NCBI RefSeq assembly: GCF_014646915.1
Contig: NZ_BMOE01000006.1
Coordinates: 1 to 64,000 of the forward strand
DNA from: Deinococcus aquiradiocola
Lineage (GTDB): Bacteria > Deinococcota > Deinococci > Deinococcales > Deinococcaceae
DNA: 64,000 nt
Direction of reading: 5' to 3'
Both the position numbers and the translations under genes were made by a program. Under the pieces are notes generated by a model that saw only the letters and a list, made by a program, of their open reading frames with translations, had not been told where the DNA came from and did no database searches. The stretch's first letter is position 1; every line of letters begins with the position of its first letter. This document shows, piece by piece, positions 17,438-26,360 of the stretch.

Positions 17438-18567
17438 AGGTCGGGTTCCTGACGTACGGGATGGAGCACTCGCTCACCGGGATCGGGCGGTACACGGTGG
17501 AACTCACGCGCGCCCTGCGGGACCTGGACGCCGGGCTGGAGATCACGCTGCTCAACCCGTACCGCGACTCGAAGCTCGGGTGGTACGAGGAGTTCCCGAC
17601 GCATCCGGTGCCGAGACTGCAGAAGATCTACGGTGCGGCCGCGCTGGGGAGCGTCGACCTGCACCGCGCGGCGCAGACGCTGGGCCTGGACATCGTGCAC
17701 GACCCGTGCGGGATCGCGCCGTTCATCGGGCAGCGCGGCGCGTACCGGCGCGTGACGACCGTACACGACGCGGTGCCGCTCGTGTACCCAAACACGCAGC
17801 CGCTCGCGACCCGCATGATTTTCCGCACGCTGGTCCCGGCGGCCCGCTGGACGACGGACGCGGTCCTCACCGTGAGCGAGGCGTCCGCGTCGGACCTGAC
17901 GCGCCTGCTGGGCCTGCCGAGCGAGCGGGTCCACGTGACGCCGTGCGGCGTGCGGATGCCGGAAGCGCAGACACCAGACGCCCTGGCCGAGGTCCGGCGG
18001 CGCATGAATGTCCCGGAACGGTACCTGCTGTACGTGGGGGCGCTGCACCCGCGCAAGAACCTGAAAGGCGTCCTGGAAGCGTACACGCTGCTACGGGAGC
18101 GGCTGAGCGCGGCGGGCACGGACGAGGTGGGCCTCGTGATCGTCGGTCCGGCCTCGTGGGGTTCCCGGGCACGTGAGGAGCTCGGGCAGGCGTTCGACAT
18201 GACGGGCGTGCAGTTCACGGGCTTCGTGACGGACGAGGACCTCAGCGCCCTGTACTTCGGGACGCTGGGCCTGGTGTACCCCAGTTATTACGAGGGGTTC
18301 GGACTGCCGGCCCTGGAGGGGATGGCGCACGGCGCGCCGGTCATCACCTCGAACACCAGTTCGCTGCCGGAGGTGGTGGGGGACGCGGCCCTGACGGTGG
18401 ACCCGGCCCGTTCAGATGAGATTGCGGACGCGATGCACCGTCTGGTGACCGACCCGGCGCTGCGCGCGTCGCTGTCCGGGCGTGGGCGCGAGCGCGCGCG
18501 GACCTTCACGTGGCAGCGCATGGCGGAGCAGACGCTGGCGGTGTACCGGTCGATCCTGCAGGCCTGA
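17434..18567 (+). CDS. Glycosyltransferase family 4
   Basis: 377 residues, overlapping the previous gene as ATGA. It has GIGRYTVELTRALRDL, TTVHDAVPLVYP, LTVSEASASDLTRLLG, then LYVGALHPRKNLKGVLEAYT and the signature YEGFGLPALEGMAHGAPVIT. It is a close paralogue in layout to its neighbour and probably adds the next sugar to the same glycan. Specificity is not visible. Confidence 0.85.
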   Translation: MKVGFLTYGMEHSLTGIGRYTVELTRALRDLDAGLEITLLNPYRDSKLGWYEEFPTHPVPRLQKIYGAAALGSVDLHRAAQTLGLDIVHDPCGIAPFIGQRGAYRRVTTVHDAVPLVYPNTQPLATRMIFRTLVPAARWTTDAVLTVSEASASDLTRLLGLPSERVHVTPCGVRMPEAQTPDALAEVRRRMNVPERYLLYVGALHPRKNLKGVLEAYTLLRERLSAAGTDEVGLVIVGPASWGSRAREELGQAFDMTGVQFTGFVTDEDLSALYFGTLGLVYPSYYEGFGLPALEGMAHGAPVITSNTSSLPEVVGDAALTVDPARSDEIADAMHRLVTDPALRASLSGRGRERARTFTWQRMAEQTLAVYRSILQA

Positions 18568-18864
18568 CCCGGCCGGGCGAGGCTGTAACGTTCCGGAGTG
18601 TGCCCCGTTCACGTTCTTTAGCGGAGGTGTTACGGGCACGGCCGATAATGAGGGCAGATGCGGCCCATTCTGCTTTCGTCCTCCTGATCAGCCGCGAACG
18701 TTGTGACCTGATTGCGTGGCACTGGCCTCATCCTGGCAGCCGTTGAGACTCGGGTCGTTCCAGGACCCGCCTCTCGTTCCCCGACTTCGGTCATCGGATG
18801 CACCGTGGTCATTCGAGTGTCGCGCTTTTCATCGTTTTGAGTGCTGTTGACAGAGGAGAACGTT
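18568..18864. other. Gene-free gap
   Basis: About 300 bases after the GT4 pair. A GATAAT at 18644-18649 could be a -10 box but has no clear -35. No terminator or small gene is convincing. The leader of the secreted protein gene at 18865 must lie here. Confidence 0.4.
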
Positions 18865-19473
18865 ATGAGAGATTCAGGGATGAAGAAGATCATGCTGACG
18901 GTGTTCGGAATGATGTGCTGGGCGCAAGGGCAGACCAACGCCCCTGCCGTTCCCGTGAGCGTCCCGCCCGCGCAGCAGGCGGCCCCCACCGTCACGCAGG
19001 AACTGCTTGTCCAGCCGAGCCGGCTCGAGGGCCGCATCGCGCCGGGCAACAAGCTCGTCAACATCGGCTTCACCGTCTTCAGCCGCACCGCCACCGAGAT
19101 CTACGTGAAGTCCAGCGATCCCCGCCTGCTGATCAGCGCCGGAGAGAACGGCAAGGTCCGGGTCGGCGCGAACGTCCTGCAGAACATCAACTGCGTCGTC
19201 ACGGAACCGCACAGCGGCACCCTGACCATTACGAACGCGGACGGCGCCGTCCTCGCCACCCTCCCCTACCGCATCGACCCGCCCAAGGTCGTGAACCAGA
19301 GCGCCAGCCTGGGGTACAACGTGTTCGGGAAGGCCGTCAGTGCCGGCTACTCGCTCTCGAACGTGCCCGAGTCGCCCCTCGATCCCGGCTGGTCCCTGAA
19401 CTTCGGGATCGGCTACGACTTCAACATCTCGCGGATCAACTCCGGTACCGTCGGCGTCTCGGTCCGCTGGTAA
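18865..19473 (+). CDS. Secreted protein, possible outer-envelope beta protein
   Basis: 202 residues from the ATG at 18865 with GAGGAGAA well placed upstream. A signal peptide (KKIMLTVFGMMCWAQGQ) is followed by a Pro/Ala linker and a mostly beta-predicted domain. The C-terminal 45 residues alternate polar and apolar residues and end in VGVSVRW, as in small beta-barrel envelope proteins with an aromatic last residue. No family is recognised. A strong terminator follows, so this gene closes the plus-strand locus. Confidence 0.6.
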   Translation: MRDSGMKKIMLTVFGMMCWAQGQTNAPAVPVSVPPAQQAAPTVTQELLVQPSRLEGRIAPGNKLVNIGFTVFSRTATEIYVKSSDPRLLISAGENGKVRVGANVLQNINCVVTEPHSGTLTITNADGAVLATLPYRIDPPKVVNQSASLGYNVFGKAVSAGYSLSNVPESPLDPGWSLNFGIGYDFNISRINSGTVGVSVRW

Positions 19474-19495
19474 ACGCCGCGCACGGCAGGCAGAA

Positions 19496-19524
19496 GGAGA
19501 GGCGACCGTGGTCGCCTCTCCTTT
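19496..19524 (+). terminator. Rho-independent terminator
   Basis: GGAGAGGCGAC (19496-19506), loop CGTG, then GTCGCCTCTCC (19511-19521) and TTTCCTTTCC. The 11-bp perfect stem ends the transcript of the secreted protein gene; the neighbouring minus-strand gene converges on it. Confidence 0.85.
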
Positions 19525-19586
19525 CCTTTCCGATCTGCGTGTGGTGGTCTACCAGGGTTGACCGTTACCGGGGCCCTGGGCGGCGC

Positions 19587-21281
19587 TCAGTTGGCCGCGC
19601 CGATGCTGTTCTCAAGGGACTTGCCGGGGGCGAGGAGTTTACCGCCGCAGCCCATCTCGCCGCGCCAGGCGTCCAGCGTGAAGCAGGTCACTTTATCCAC
19701 ACCGCTCTTGAGCACGAAGCCGGGAGCGATGTACTGCTGCACGGCGCCCGCGTCGGTGGCCTTCAGGAAGCGGGTCCCGTCCGCGCTGGTGTAGAAGGTG
19801 CCCTGCGTCTGGCCGGTACCGGACACGATGATGTCGGAGTTGGTGACGACGCGGTGGTCGGAGCCGGTGTTGCCTTCACGCTTCACGAGCGCCGTGCACT
19901 CGACGGTGGCGCAGGCCGTGATGGGATCCCCCGTGTCGAAGGTCAGGTCCTTCATGGTGACGCCGAGCTTGAGCATGCTGGAGTCCATCCGCCAGGGCTC
20001 GTAGCCCTTGTTGGGGTTGAGGTTGATCATGCGGGCACCGAAGCTCGGTGTGACCGCCGTGGCGGGCGCAGCGCAGCCGGTGATCTGGTAGGCGTTCTTG
20101 AGCTGCGTGACCATGCCCCGGCCGAAGTTGCCCATGAAGTGCAGGTTGACCTTGAGGACGTTGTTCTGCACGTACGCCATGTCGACCGTGTGCATGCTGA
20201 CGCAGGCGCGCCCGATGCCGCCCGTGCCGAAGTGGTGCGTGAGCACCCAGTACCCGCCGGCCGGTGCCTTGACGACGCTCACCTTGAAGCCCGCGTGCGG
20301 TTCGGACATGCCGTCCTTGCCCGCGGTGTACATGAAGGCCGGGCTGTACACGCTGCCCGCGACGGAGGGGTCGCTGCCGTGCTCGTGGTTGAAGTAGCAC
20401 CAGTACACCGGATCGATCTGCGGGTGCCAGGTCCGGTACTGCACGCCGTCCGGACCGGCCGTCATGTACAGGTCGTGCACCCAGGCGGGGCAGGTGCTGT
20501 TCGCGACCGGCACCTCGTTGCCCGCGGGAACGACGGGCGCAGCGGACGGCTGACCGTTCTGCTCGGCGAGCATCACGATGTACGGGTTTTCGCCTCCCGG
20601 CTTGGCGGCGACGCCGCCGAGGTTCGTGACGCCGGCCGCGAAGGTCTTCTGGAAGGTGCGGATGGTTTCGGTCTTGCCGTTCGTCTGCGCCTGCAGGTCG
20701 GTGCCGTGCGTCCAGCCGCTCAGCCACGCGGGGACGTTCGCGCTGCGCACGCCGACGAGGACCGTGGCGGGGCGGTTGAGTCGCACCACGAACCAGTCGG
20801 GGCGCGTGTCGAGGGACGTAGTGCGGTTGTTGCGCGGCAGGAGCAGGTCCCATCCGGCGTACGGTCCGGCGTTGATCAGCGTACTCGGCTTGCCGTTGGA
20901 GTTGTAGGTGGTCGTCTCGATGGCGACGCCGTTCGTGACCTGCCGGGGACGGTAGACGGTCCCACCGTACTCCGGCTGTTCGTCCGTCCCGATCTTGCGG
21001 TTGACGCGGTAGCTGCCGACCAGGGTGGGAACGGCGCCGGCGACCCGGGTCACGGCGAGGCTCTGCAGGCTGGCGGTGTCGTCAGCTGGAGCTGGGCTGC
21101 TCACGAGCGGTCCGGCGGCGGCCTGCTCGTCGGCCGGGACGGTGGTGGCGTCGGTGTCGTCGGCGGCGGCGCTCATGTCCATGCCGGGCATGCTGGAGTC
21201 CATGGCGGGCGCGGTCGAGCTGGTCTGGTTGGAGCACGAGGCCAGCAGGCAGGTCAACAGAAGTAGTACCTTGTATTTCAC
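19587..21281 (-). CDS. Large lipoprotein of unknown function
   Basis: 564 residues from a GTG at 21281 preceded by AAGGAG. The lipobox is LLASC. A Met/Asp/Ser-rich linker (SSMPGMDMSAAADD) precedes two folded regions. The second contains PVYWCYFNHEHGSDPS, GGYWVLTHHFGTGG and several Cys, which could make a His-rich metal site or disulfides. No known enzyme motif is recognised. It has its own transcription unit and converges on the secreted protein gene. Confidence 0.65.
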   Translation of the reverse strand: MKYKVLLLLTCLLASCSNQTSSTAPAMDSSMPGMDMSAAADDTDATTVPADEQAAAGPLVSSPAPADDTASLQSLAVTRVAGAVPTLVGSYRVNRKIGTDEQPEYGGTVYRPRQVTNGVAIETTTYNSNGKPSTLINAGPYAGWDLLLPRNNRTTSLDTRPDWFVVRLNRPATVLVGVRSANVPAWLSGWTHGTDLQAQTNGKTETIRTFQKTFAAGVTNLGGVAAKPGGENPYIVMLAEQNGQPSAAPVVPAGNEVPVANSTCPAWVHDLYMTAGPDGVQYRTWHPQIDPVYWCYFNHEHGSDPSVAGSVYSPAFMYTAGKDGMSEPHAGFKVSVVKAPAGGYWVLTHHFGTGGIGRACVSMHTVDMAYVQNNVLKVNLHFMGNFGRGMVTQLKNAYQITGCAAPATAVTPSFGARMINLNPNKGYEPWRMDSSMLKLGVTMKDLTFDTGDPITACATVECTALVKREGNTGSDHRVVTNSDIIVSGTGQTQGTFYTSADGTRFLKATDAGAVQQYIAPGFVLKSGVDKVTCFTLDAWRGEMGCGGKLLAPGKSLENSIGAAN

Positions 21282-21776
21282 AACTTCTCCTTGAATGTGC
21301 AACAGCGGAGGACTTCCGTGCAGCGCAGGCTGCCGAAACGTCGTTTGTCGGGGGTGTTCGTGCATGAAGAAGGAGGGGCGACTGCACGACTGACGTGGTG
21401 GAGAGAATCGGGTGCGTTGACCCTCGGGCTTCTTTCTCGGGGACATTATTGGACTCTTCATCTTTGGAGACCATGAGGAATCCAACATCCGTTGCCGAAA
21501 ACCCCGAATTCGAGCGGCTCCGAAGCGAAAAACTCCACATCGTCAGCCCGTCTGATCTTTACGCTTGGCGTCAGTCAGGAAACTGTCAGACATCTTTTTC
21601 TCATATTTTGTTCATCTGAAAGTGATCTGAAACACTGTGAGCAACATACTCAACAGAGCGATTCCTGCCCAAAGCCAACGGCACCCTCAACCGAGGTCGT
21701 GCGAGCATCCTGACCCTCTGCGCGGCACCACAGGCCCATTTGCATTCCGTTCACGAGACGCCCGGTACCGTGGGGT
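21282..21776. other. Gene-free, relatively AT-rich gap
   Basis: Nearly 500 bases between two divergent genes. Bases 21590-21660 are clearly richer in A and T than the surroundings (CATCTTTTTCTCATATTTTG), unlike most of the window. No gene, RNA or clear promoter is seen in either direction. Short reading frames here lack ribosome-binding sites. Confidence 0.4.
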
Positions 21777-22856
21777 ATGAGAGCTGAACTGAAGGCACTG
21801 ACCGGCGTGCGTGCCATTGCAGCAGCCACTGTGGTGCTCTACCACCTGATCGGGCAGTACCCCGCTATCACGGAAGACACATGGCCACAGCACGTCCTGC
21901 GTTTCGGAAGCAACGGCGTCGATCTGTTCTTCATGCTGTCCGGATTCATCATCGGGTACAGCTACCACCATGTGTTCGCCGATACACGCGCACACGCCCA
22001 GACTTACCTCGACTTCCTACGCAAGCGGCTCGCGCGCCTCCTGCCAGCTCACCTTTTCGCGCTGACGCTCATGTTGCTGCTCGGCGCCCTGCTCACCATA
22101 CAGGGCACGCCTTTCCTGAAGACCAACCCACCGGGAGAATTTCTCGCCCAGCTGCTGCTCGTGATGGACTGGGATCCGCGTCATGAGGCGCGGTTGAGCT
22201 GGAACGTGCCGGCCTGGAGCATCAGCAGCGAGTGGCTCGCCTACCTGCTGTTCCCAGGTGTCCTGTATGCCCTGAGCAGGGTTCCGCGCGGAGCACTGCC
22301 GACCGTGTTCCTGGGCCTGCCGGTCCTGATGGCCTGCAGTTACGCGCTCGGGCCTGCCAACTACGGCATGATCCGCATCCTGACCGAGTTTCCCGCGGGG
22401 GTGGCCCTGTACCTGTACTGGCGTGGCCTGACCCCCGCCCAGACGCGCGTCTGGACGAACATCGGAACAGTCTGCGCCGTGCTGTACCTGCCGGCGGGCG
22501 TCCTGCTGGGCCTCGCGCACCTCAACGTTCGCTGGGCGGTGACGCTCGTTCCCGCGCTGCTCCTGGCGCTGGCGTGTGGACAGGGAACGCTCCCGCACCT
22601 GCTCGCACGCCCTGTGCCAGAATATCTGGGACGTGTTTCGTACTCGCTGTACATCACGCATTACGTCGTTCTGGCCGCCCTGAGGTTCACGTTCTTCACG
22701 GCGGTGGCCAGGAACAGCGTTCTCGTCACGGTGGGGCTCACCGTGATCGAACTGCTGGTCATCGCGGGCGTCGCGCAGTTCACGTACCGGTACGTGGAGG
22801 AACCGGGCCGCCGATGGCTCACCCGGAGGAGCGCGCGGGTCACGGCCGCCGCCTGA
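21777..22856 (+). CDS. Acyltransferase 3 family membrane protein (OafA/YrhL type)
   Basis: 359 residues with about ten membrane segments. The N-terminus LTGVRAIAAATVVLYHL has the catalytic-site His of the family in segment 1, followed by GVDLFFMLSGFIIGYSY, the second hallmark. These enzymes move acetyl or other acyl groups across the membrane onto sugars of surface polymers. A role in decorating the glycan made by the nearby glycosyltransferases is plausible but not proven. Confidence 0.85.
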   Translation: MRAELKALTGVRAIAAATVVLYHLIGQYPAITEDTWPQHVLRFGSNGVDLFFMLSGFIIGYSYHHVFADTRAHAQTYLDFLRKRLARLLPAHLFALTLMLLLGALLTIQGTPFLKTNPPGEFLAQLLLVMDWDPRHEARLSWNVPAWSISSEWLAYLLFPGVLYALSRVPRGALPTVFLGLPVLMACSYALGPANYGMIRILTEFPAGVALYLYWRGLTPAQTRVWTNIGTVCAVLYLPAGVLLGLAHLNVRWAVTLVPALLLALACGQGTLPHLLARPVPEYLGRVSYSLYITHYVVLAALRFTFFTAVARNSVLVTVGLTVIELLVIAGVAQFTYRYVEEPGRRWLTRRSARVTAAA

Positions 22857-22871
22857 GCCTCGGTGCGTCCC

Positions 22872-23690
22872 TCAGGGGGCCGTGCCGAACTCCTGCACCC
22901 AGTACGTCGCGAAGAGTGTGCCGGGCCGTCCGTTCGTGACGGCCGCGCCGAAGCGCGTGTACGCGGGGTTCATGAGGTTCAGGCAGTGTTCGGGGCTGCC
23001 GAGCAGGGAGGTGACGGCTTCCTGCGGGGTGACGGCGTTGTACTGCAGGTTCTCCCCCACCCCGCCGGGGTAGCCGAGGCGGGCGGCCCGCTGCAGTGGG
23101 GTGGAGCCGTCCCCGGCGTGCACGTGCCCGCGGAAGTTGAGGCGCACCATGTCCTGCAGGTACGTGGCGCCCGCACGGGCGAGCACCGGGTCCCACGTGA
23201 GGGGCGTGGTGCTGTTCATGAGGGTCGTGCCGCACTTCTGGCCCTGGAAGCGGGCGCGGTTGGTGAGGGTGAGGAATTCGCTGAGCCAGCGGTCCGTCTG
23301 CCGGAGGTCGACGGCGTCCTCGCGGGCCGTGATGAGGACGACGCGGGTGTCGTCCGTCGCGAGGCCGTACTCGTCGAGGTCGGTCCAGTCGCCGCAGCGG
23401 TTCGCGAGCGCCGTCCTGAGCCAGCTGAGGTTCCCATGGTACGTCGCGGTGTAGAACTGCGCCTTCCAGCTGCGGTACGCGTGCCGCTGGAGCGCCTGGT
23501 CGGAGGTGTGGCCGTGCAGCATGTCGAGTGCGGCGAGGCTGAGCGGGGTGCTGAGCCGCACCTGCTGGCCGCAGGCGCTGTAGGTGGCCTGTGCGATGCG
23601 CGAGATGGCCTGCGCCTGAGCGCTCGTCGGGGAGGTGGCGGCGCGGGCAGCGGTCAGGAGCAGCGCGAGGGTCAGCAGGGCGGGGCGCAC
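22872..23690 (-). CDS. Secreted CAP (SCP/PR1) domain protein
   Basis: 272 residues starting with GTG, with a signal peptide (MRPALLTLALLLTAARA). The C-terminal 140 residues are a CAP domain: LTLTNRARFQGQKCG, LTWDPVLARAGATYLQDM, RGHVHAGDGSTPLQRAARLG, GGVGENLQYN and PEHCLNLMNP. The His and Glu of the CAP cavity are present. The N-terminal half is unique. The gene converges on the acyltransferase gene. Bacterial CAP proteins are secreted, with mostly unknown function. Confidence 0.8.
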   Translation of the reverse strand: MRPALLTLALLLTAARAATSPTSAQAQAISRIAQATYSACGQQVRLSTPLSLAALDMLHGHTSDQALQRHAYRSWKAQFYTATYHGNLSWLRTALANRCGDWTDLDEYGLATDDTRVVLITAREDAVDLRQTDRWLSEFLTLTNRARFQGQKCGTTLMNSTTPLTWDPVLARAGATYLQDMVRLNFRGHVHAGDGSTPLQRAARLGYPGGVGENLQYNAVTPQEAVTSLLGSPEHCLNLMNPAYTRFGAAVTNGRPGTLFATYWVQEFGTAP

Positions 23691-23763
23691 GTGTGGAGTC
23701 TAGCGGGGCTGCAACGCGCGGGCCGTGAAGAACCCGGGACGGGCGGGTGTGTGAATCGGGGGA

Positions 23764-23840
23764 GCGGGCAAGCGTCCTGCAGGGCGCTGTTCTGCCTGAG
23801 AGGCGGGCAAGCGTCCTGTACCTGTAGGGCGTCCGTTCTA
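23764..23840. repeat. Short tandem duplication with a 16-base exact core
   Basis: GCGGGCAAGCGTCCTG occurs at 23764-23779 and again at 23803-23818, each followed by a related GTAGGGCG/CAGGGCG and GTTCT stretch. The unit is about 39 bases. It lies in the 270-base gap between the CAP protein and the response regulator and has no coding signal. Confidence 0.6.
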
Positions 23841-23960
23841 CCCAGGAAGGGCTGCCTCGGCTGTTTCCGGCATCCCTGGAATCGGATCAAGACCGGATCA
23901 GGTGCGGGCCGGACGCATCAGGGGGCGCGGTCCGGCAATCGATTGCGGCCCGGGCCGCGT

Positions 23961-24383
23961 TCAGAGGGCCTGCGGGAGGTCCGTGCCGGTCGTGGCGGGC
24001 TCGTCGGTCCAGCGGCGTTCGAGGAGCGGCGTGACGGCCGACAGCAGGCCCGCGCGCGTGAAGGGTTTCTCCAGCACGCCCGCCGCGCCGAGCGTCATGG
24101 CGTGCTGCTGCTCCTCGGGACGGCCGCTGGCCGTGACGACCATCACGGGCGGCCCGCCATGCAGCAGCACGCGCTCCAGCACGTCGTACCCGCTGAGGCC
24201 CGGCATGCCGAGGTCCGTCACGACGAGGTCCACGTCGGGCGTCCCCGCGAGCAGGTCGAGGGCTTCCTGTCCACTCGCGGCGCTGAGCACCTGAAAGGCC
24301 GCGCCTCTCAGGATGAAGCCCAACAGGTGGCGCAGGGCGGGGTCGTCGTCCACGACGAGCACCTTCTTCAGCAGGCCGGGCAT
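23961..24383 (-). CDS. Single-domain response regulator
   Basis: 140 residues with GGGAGG upstream of the ATG. One receiver domain is present: acid pair at residues 12-13 (VLVVDDDPALR), phosphorylated Asp about 57 (VVTDLGMPG), Thr about 84 (VVTASG) and Lys about 106 (EKPF). No output domain follows, only a 20-residue tail. It probably works as a phosphorelay intermediate or by protein contact. No kinase gene is adjacent. Confidence 0.85.
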   Translation of the reverse strand: MPGLLKKVLVVDDDPALRHLLGFILRGAAFQVLSAASGQEALDLLAGTPDVDLVVTDLGMPGLSGYDVLERVLLHGGPPVMVVTASGRPEEQQHAMTLGAAGVLEKPFTRAGLLSAVTPLLERRWTDEPATTGTDLPQAL

Positions 24384-24480
24384 GTGGTCCTCCCGGCCGT
24401 GTGGCGCGTGTGGGCGGAGTGTTCGGGGGTGACGGCGGCGGCGGTGAACCCTCCCTGACGTTCGTGACTCATGAGATCAG

Positions 24481-24501
24481 TGTAAGGATGGCCTTCTTAC
24501 A
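24481..24501. promoter_or_regulatory. 21-base dyad upstream of response regulator
   Basis: TGTAAGGA-TGGCC-TTCTTACA is an inverted repeat with 7 of 8 positions matching. It lies 98 bases upstream of the response regulator start and 37 bases beyond the merR-like stop. No T tract follows it, so an operator is more likely than a terminator. Confidence 0.4.
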
Positions 24502-24537
24502 TTCCGGGCGCGGCGCGCGAACATTAAGACGCCGTCC

Positions 24538-25053
24538 TCATTCCGCGGTGGGGGTGTCGGGATCCGCCTCGCTGCGGCGTTCGGCCATCAGGGTGTCGAG
24601 CGTCTCGCCGTTCAGGCGGCGCTCCAGGTACTGCAGGTCGCCCTGCAGGTCGCGTTCGAGTGCCTGCGCTTCCTTCAGTTCGCGGCGGGCCGCGTCGATA
24701 CGGGCGTGCAGGACCTGCAGTTGCGCCTGCAGGTCGCGGTGCAGGGTCTGCAGGCTGTCTCGCGTCATGATCTGCCGTCCGGAGGGGTCGCGTTCGAGCG
24801 GCTGCGTGAAGGTGCGGGCGATGGTGCCGAGCGACAGGCCGAGGGCGCGCATGCGGCGCACGCGTTCCAGGCGCGCGATGTCGGCCTCGCCGTACAGGCG
24901 GTAGCCGCCGCCGCTGCGTTCGGGCGTGACGAGGCCGAGTTCCTCGTAGTACTTGAGGGTCCGCAGGGTCAGGCCGAGGCGTTCGGCGACCTCGCCGACC
25001 GTGTAGCGGGCGTCCGTGCCGGTGGGGTCCGGGGTGGGGGTGGGGTGCGTCAT
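24538..25053 (-). CDS. MerR-family transcriptional regulator
   Basis: 171 residues; the ATG at 25053 has CGGAG upstream. The N-terminal winged helix reads YTVGEVAERLGLTLRTLKYY and EELGLVTPERSGGGYRLYGE; a long coiled coil follows (about 85-150) and no effector-binding domain is obvious apart from a short acidic tail. It probably acts as a dimer on a spaced promoter. The MFS gene immediately upstream (74-base gap, same strand) has a palindrome at 26361 that is a likely target. Confidence 0.85.
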   Translation of the reverse strand: MTHPTPTPDPTGTDARYTVGEVAERLGLTLRTLKYYEELGLVTPERSGGGYRLYGEADIARLERVRRMRALGLSLGTIARTFTQPLERDPSGRQIMTRDSLQTLHRDLQAQLQVLHARIDAARRELKEAQALERDLQGDLQYLERRLNGETLDTLMAERRSEADPDTPTAE

Positions 25054-25127
25054 GGGGGCTCCGGGTAGACAGCATACGCCCCCGGCACGCGCGTACCGGG
25101 GACAGGGGAAGACGGGGACGGGGGTTC

Positions 25128-26354
25128 TCAGTCGTGGGCGAGGGAGGGCGTCCCGGCGGGTTCGGTGATGGGGGCTTCCTCGCCGCGCCGGGCCTGGTCG
25201 ATGTGACGACCGCGCAGGACCATGGTGGCGGCGCACACGAGCAGCAGGGCCGCGCCGACGAGGTAGGGCGCGTCGGGTGTCACGTGCTCGGCGAGCAGGC
25301 CGGACGCGAGGGGCGCGAAGGCCGCGCCGGCCCAGCGCAGGAAGTTGTAGGCGCTGGTGGCGGTGGCGCGCGGGGCGCTGCTCACCTCGACGCTGAGGGT
25401 GGTGAGGAGCGAGTTGTTGATGCCGAACAGCAGGCCCGACAGGATCACGAGCGCGACCTTGAGCGGCACGAGGCCCGGCAGCAGGCCGAGCAGCAGGAAC
25501 AGCACGAGCAGGCCGGTGAAGGTGCCGCGCAGGATGCGGCTGGGGGTGGTGCGGTGCAGGAGGCGTTCGACGACGACGGTGCTGCCCACGCCGAGCAGGA
25601 CGCCCCAGCCGAAGAACATCAGGCCCAGGCCCAGCACGGAGAGCTTCAGGAAGAGGGGCGTGAAGCCGAGCAGCACGAAGAAGCAGAAGTAGTACAGTCC
25701 GCCGGTCACGGCGACGTTCAGGAAGGCGGGGTGGCGGTACGCGCGGAACACGTCGCTGAGCGGGCCGACCTGTTCGCGGCGGTCGGGGACGCGCACGAGC
25801 GTCAGGACGGACACGAAGGCGAGCAGCATCAGCAGGGCCGCGCCGAAGAAGGGGTAGCGCCAGCTGTGCCCGCCGAGCACGCCGCCGAGCAGCGGGCCCA
25901 TGCTCATGCCGAGGCCGATGGCGGCCTCGTAGCGCATGACGGCCGCCTCGGGGCGCGGGATGAGGGCGAGCAGCAGCACGAGCGCGGTGGGCGTGAAGAG
26001 TGCACTGCCGAAGCCCCATCCGGCCCGGAAGACGGCGAGGGCGGGAATGCTGCTCGACAGGCCGCACAGCAGGGCGAACAGCGAGATGAGGCCCAGGCCG
26101 GTGAGGGCGACGCGGCGGCGGCCGAAGCGCGCGCCGAGCCGGCCCGCGAAGAGCGTCATGACGGCCATCACGCCGAGGTAGGTGGTGAAGAGCAGTTCGA
26201 CCTGGGTGGAGGACGCGCCGAGCTGCCGGCCGATTTCGGGGAGGATCGGGTCGACGACGCCGATGCCCATGAAGGCGATCAGGGCCGCGAGCGCGACGGC
26301 CCAGGCGGCGGTTCCGGCCGCGCGGTCGGGGGTGGGAACAGGTGAAGCGTTCAT
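25128..26354 (-). CDS. MFS multidrug-type efflux transporter (DHA1 group)
   Basis: 408 residues with 12 hydrophobic segments. The loop 2-3 motif reads GRLGARFGRRRVALTG, and VVDPILPEIGRQLGASSTQV after segment 1 is typical of DHA1 drug:H+ antiporters. It is probably co-regulated with the MerR-type gene 74 bases downstream. The start codon is only 6 bases from the large dyad at 26361-26384, so the operator may overlap the promoter of a leaderless transcript. Confidence 0.85.
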   Translation of the reverse strand: MNASPVPTPDRAAGTAAWAVALAALIAFMGIGVVDPILPEIGRQLGASSTQVELLFTTYLGVMAVMTLFAGRLGARFGRRRVALTGLGLISLFALLCGLSSSIPALAVFRAGWGFGSALFTPTALVLLLALIPRPEAAVMRYEAAIGLGMSMGPLLGGVLGGHSWRYPFFGAALLMLLAFVSVLTLVRVPDRREQVGPLSDVFRAYRHPAFLNVAVTGGLYYFCFFVLLGFTPLFLKLSVLGLGLMFFGWGVLLGVGSTVVVERLLHRTTPSRILRGTFTGLLVLFLLLGLLPGLVPLKVALVILSGLLFGINNSLLTTLSVEVSSAPRATATSAYNFLRWAGAAFAPLASGLLAEHVTPDAPYLVGAALLLVCAATMVLRGRHIDQARRGEEAPITEPAGTPSLAHD

Positions 26355-26360
26355 GACCCC

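Noticed and set aside
18644..18649. GATAAT as a promoter for the secreted protein gene
   Set aside because: No -35 at 16-18 bases, and it lies more than 200 bases before the start; kept only as a note in the gap entry.
21395..21713. Two 73-74 codon plus-strand ORFs in the AT-rich gap
   Set aside because: No ribosome-binding sites, no similarity I recognise, and codon use unlike the neighbours.
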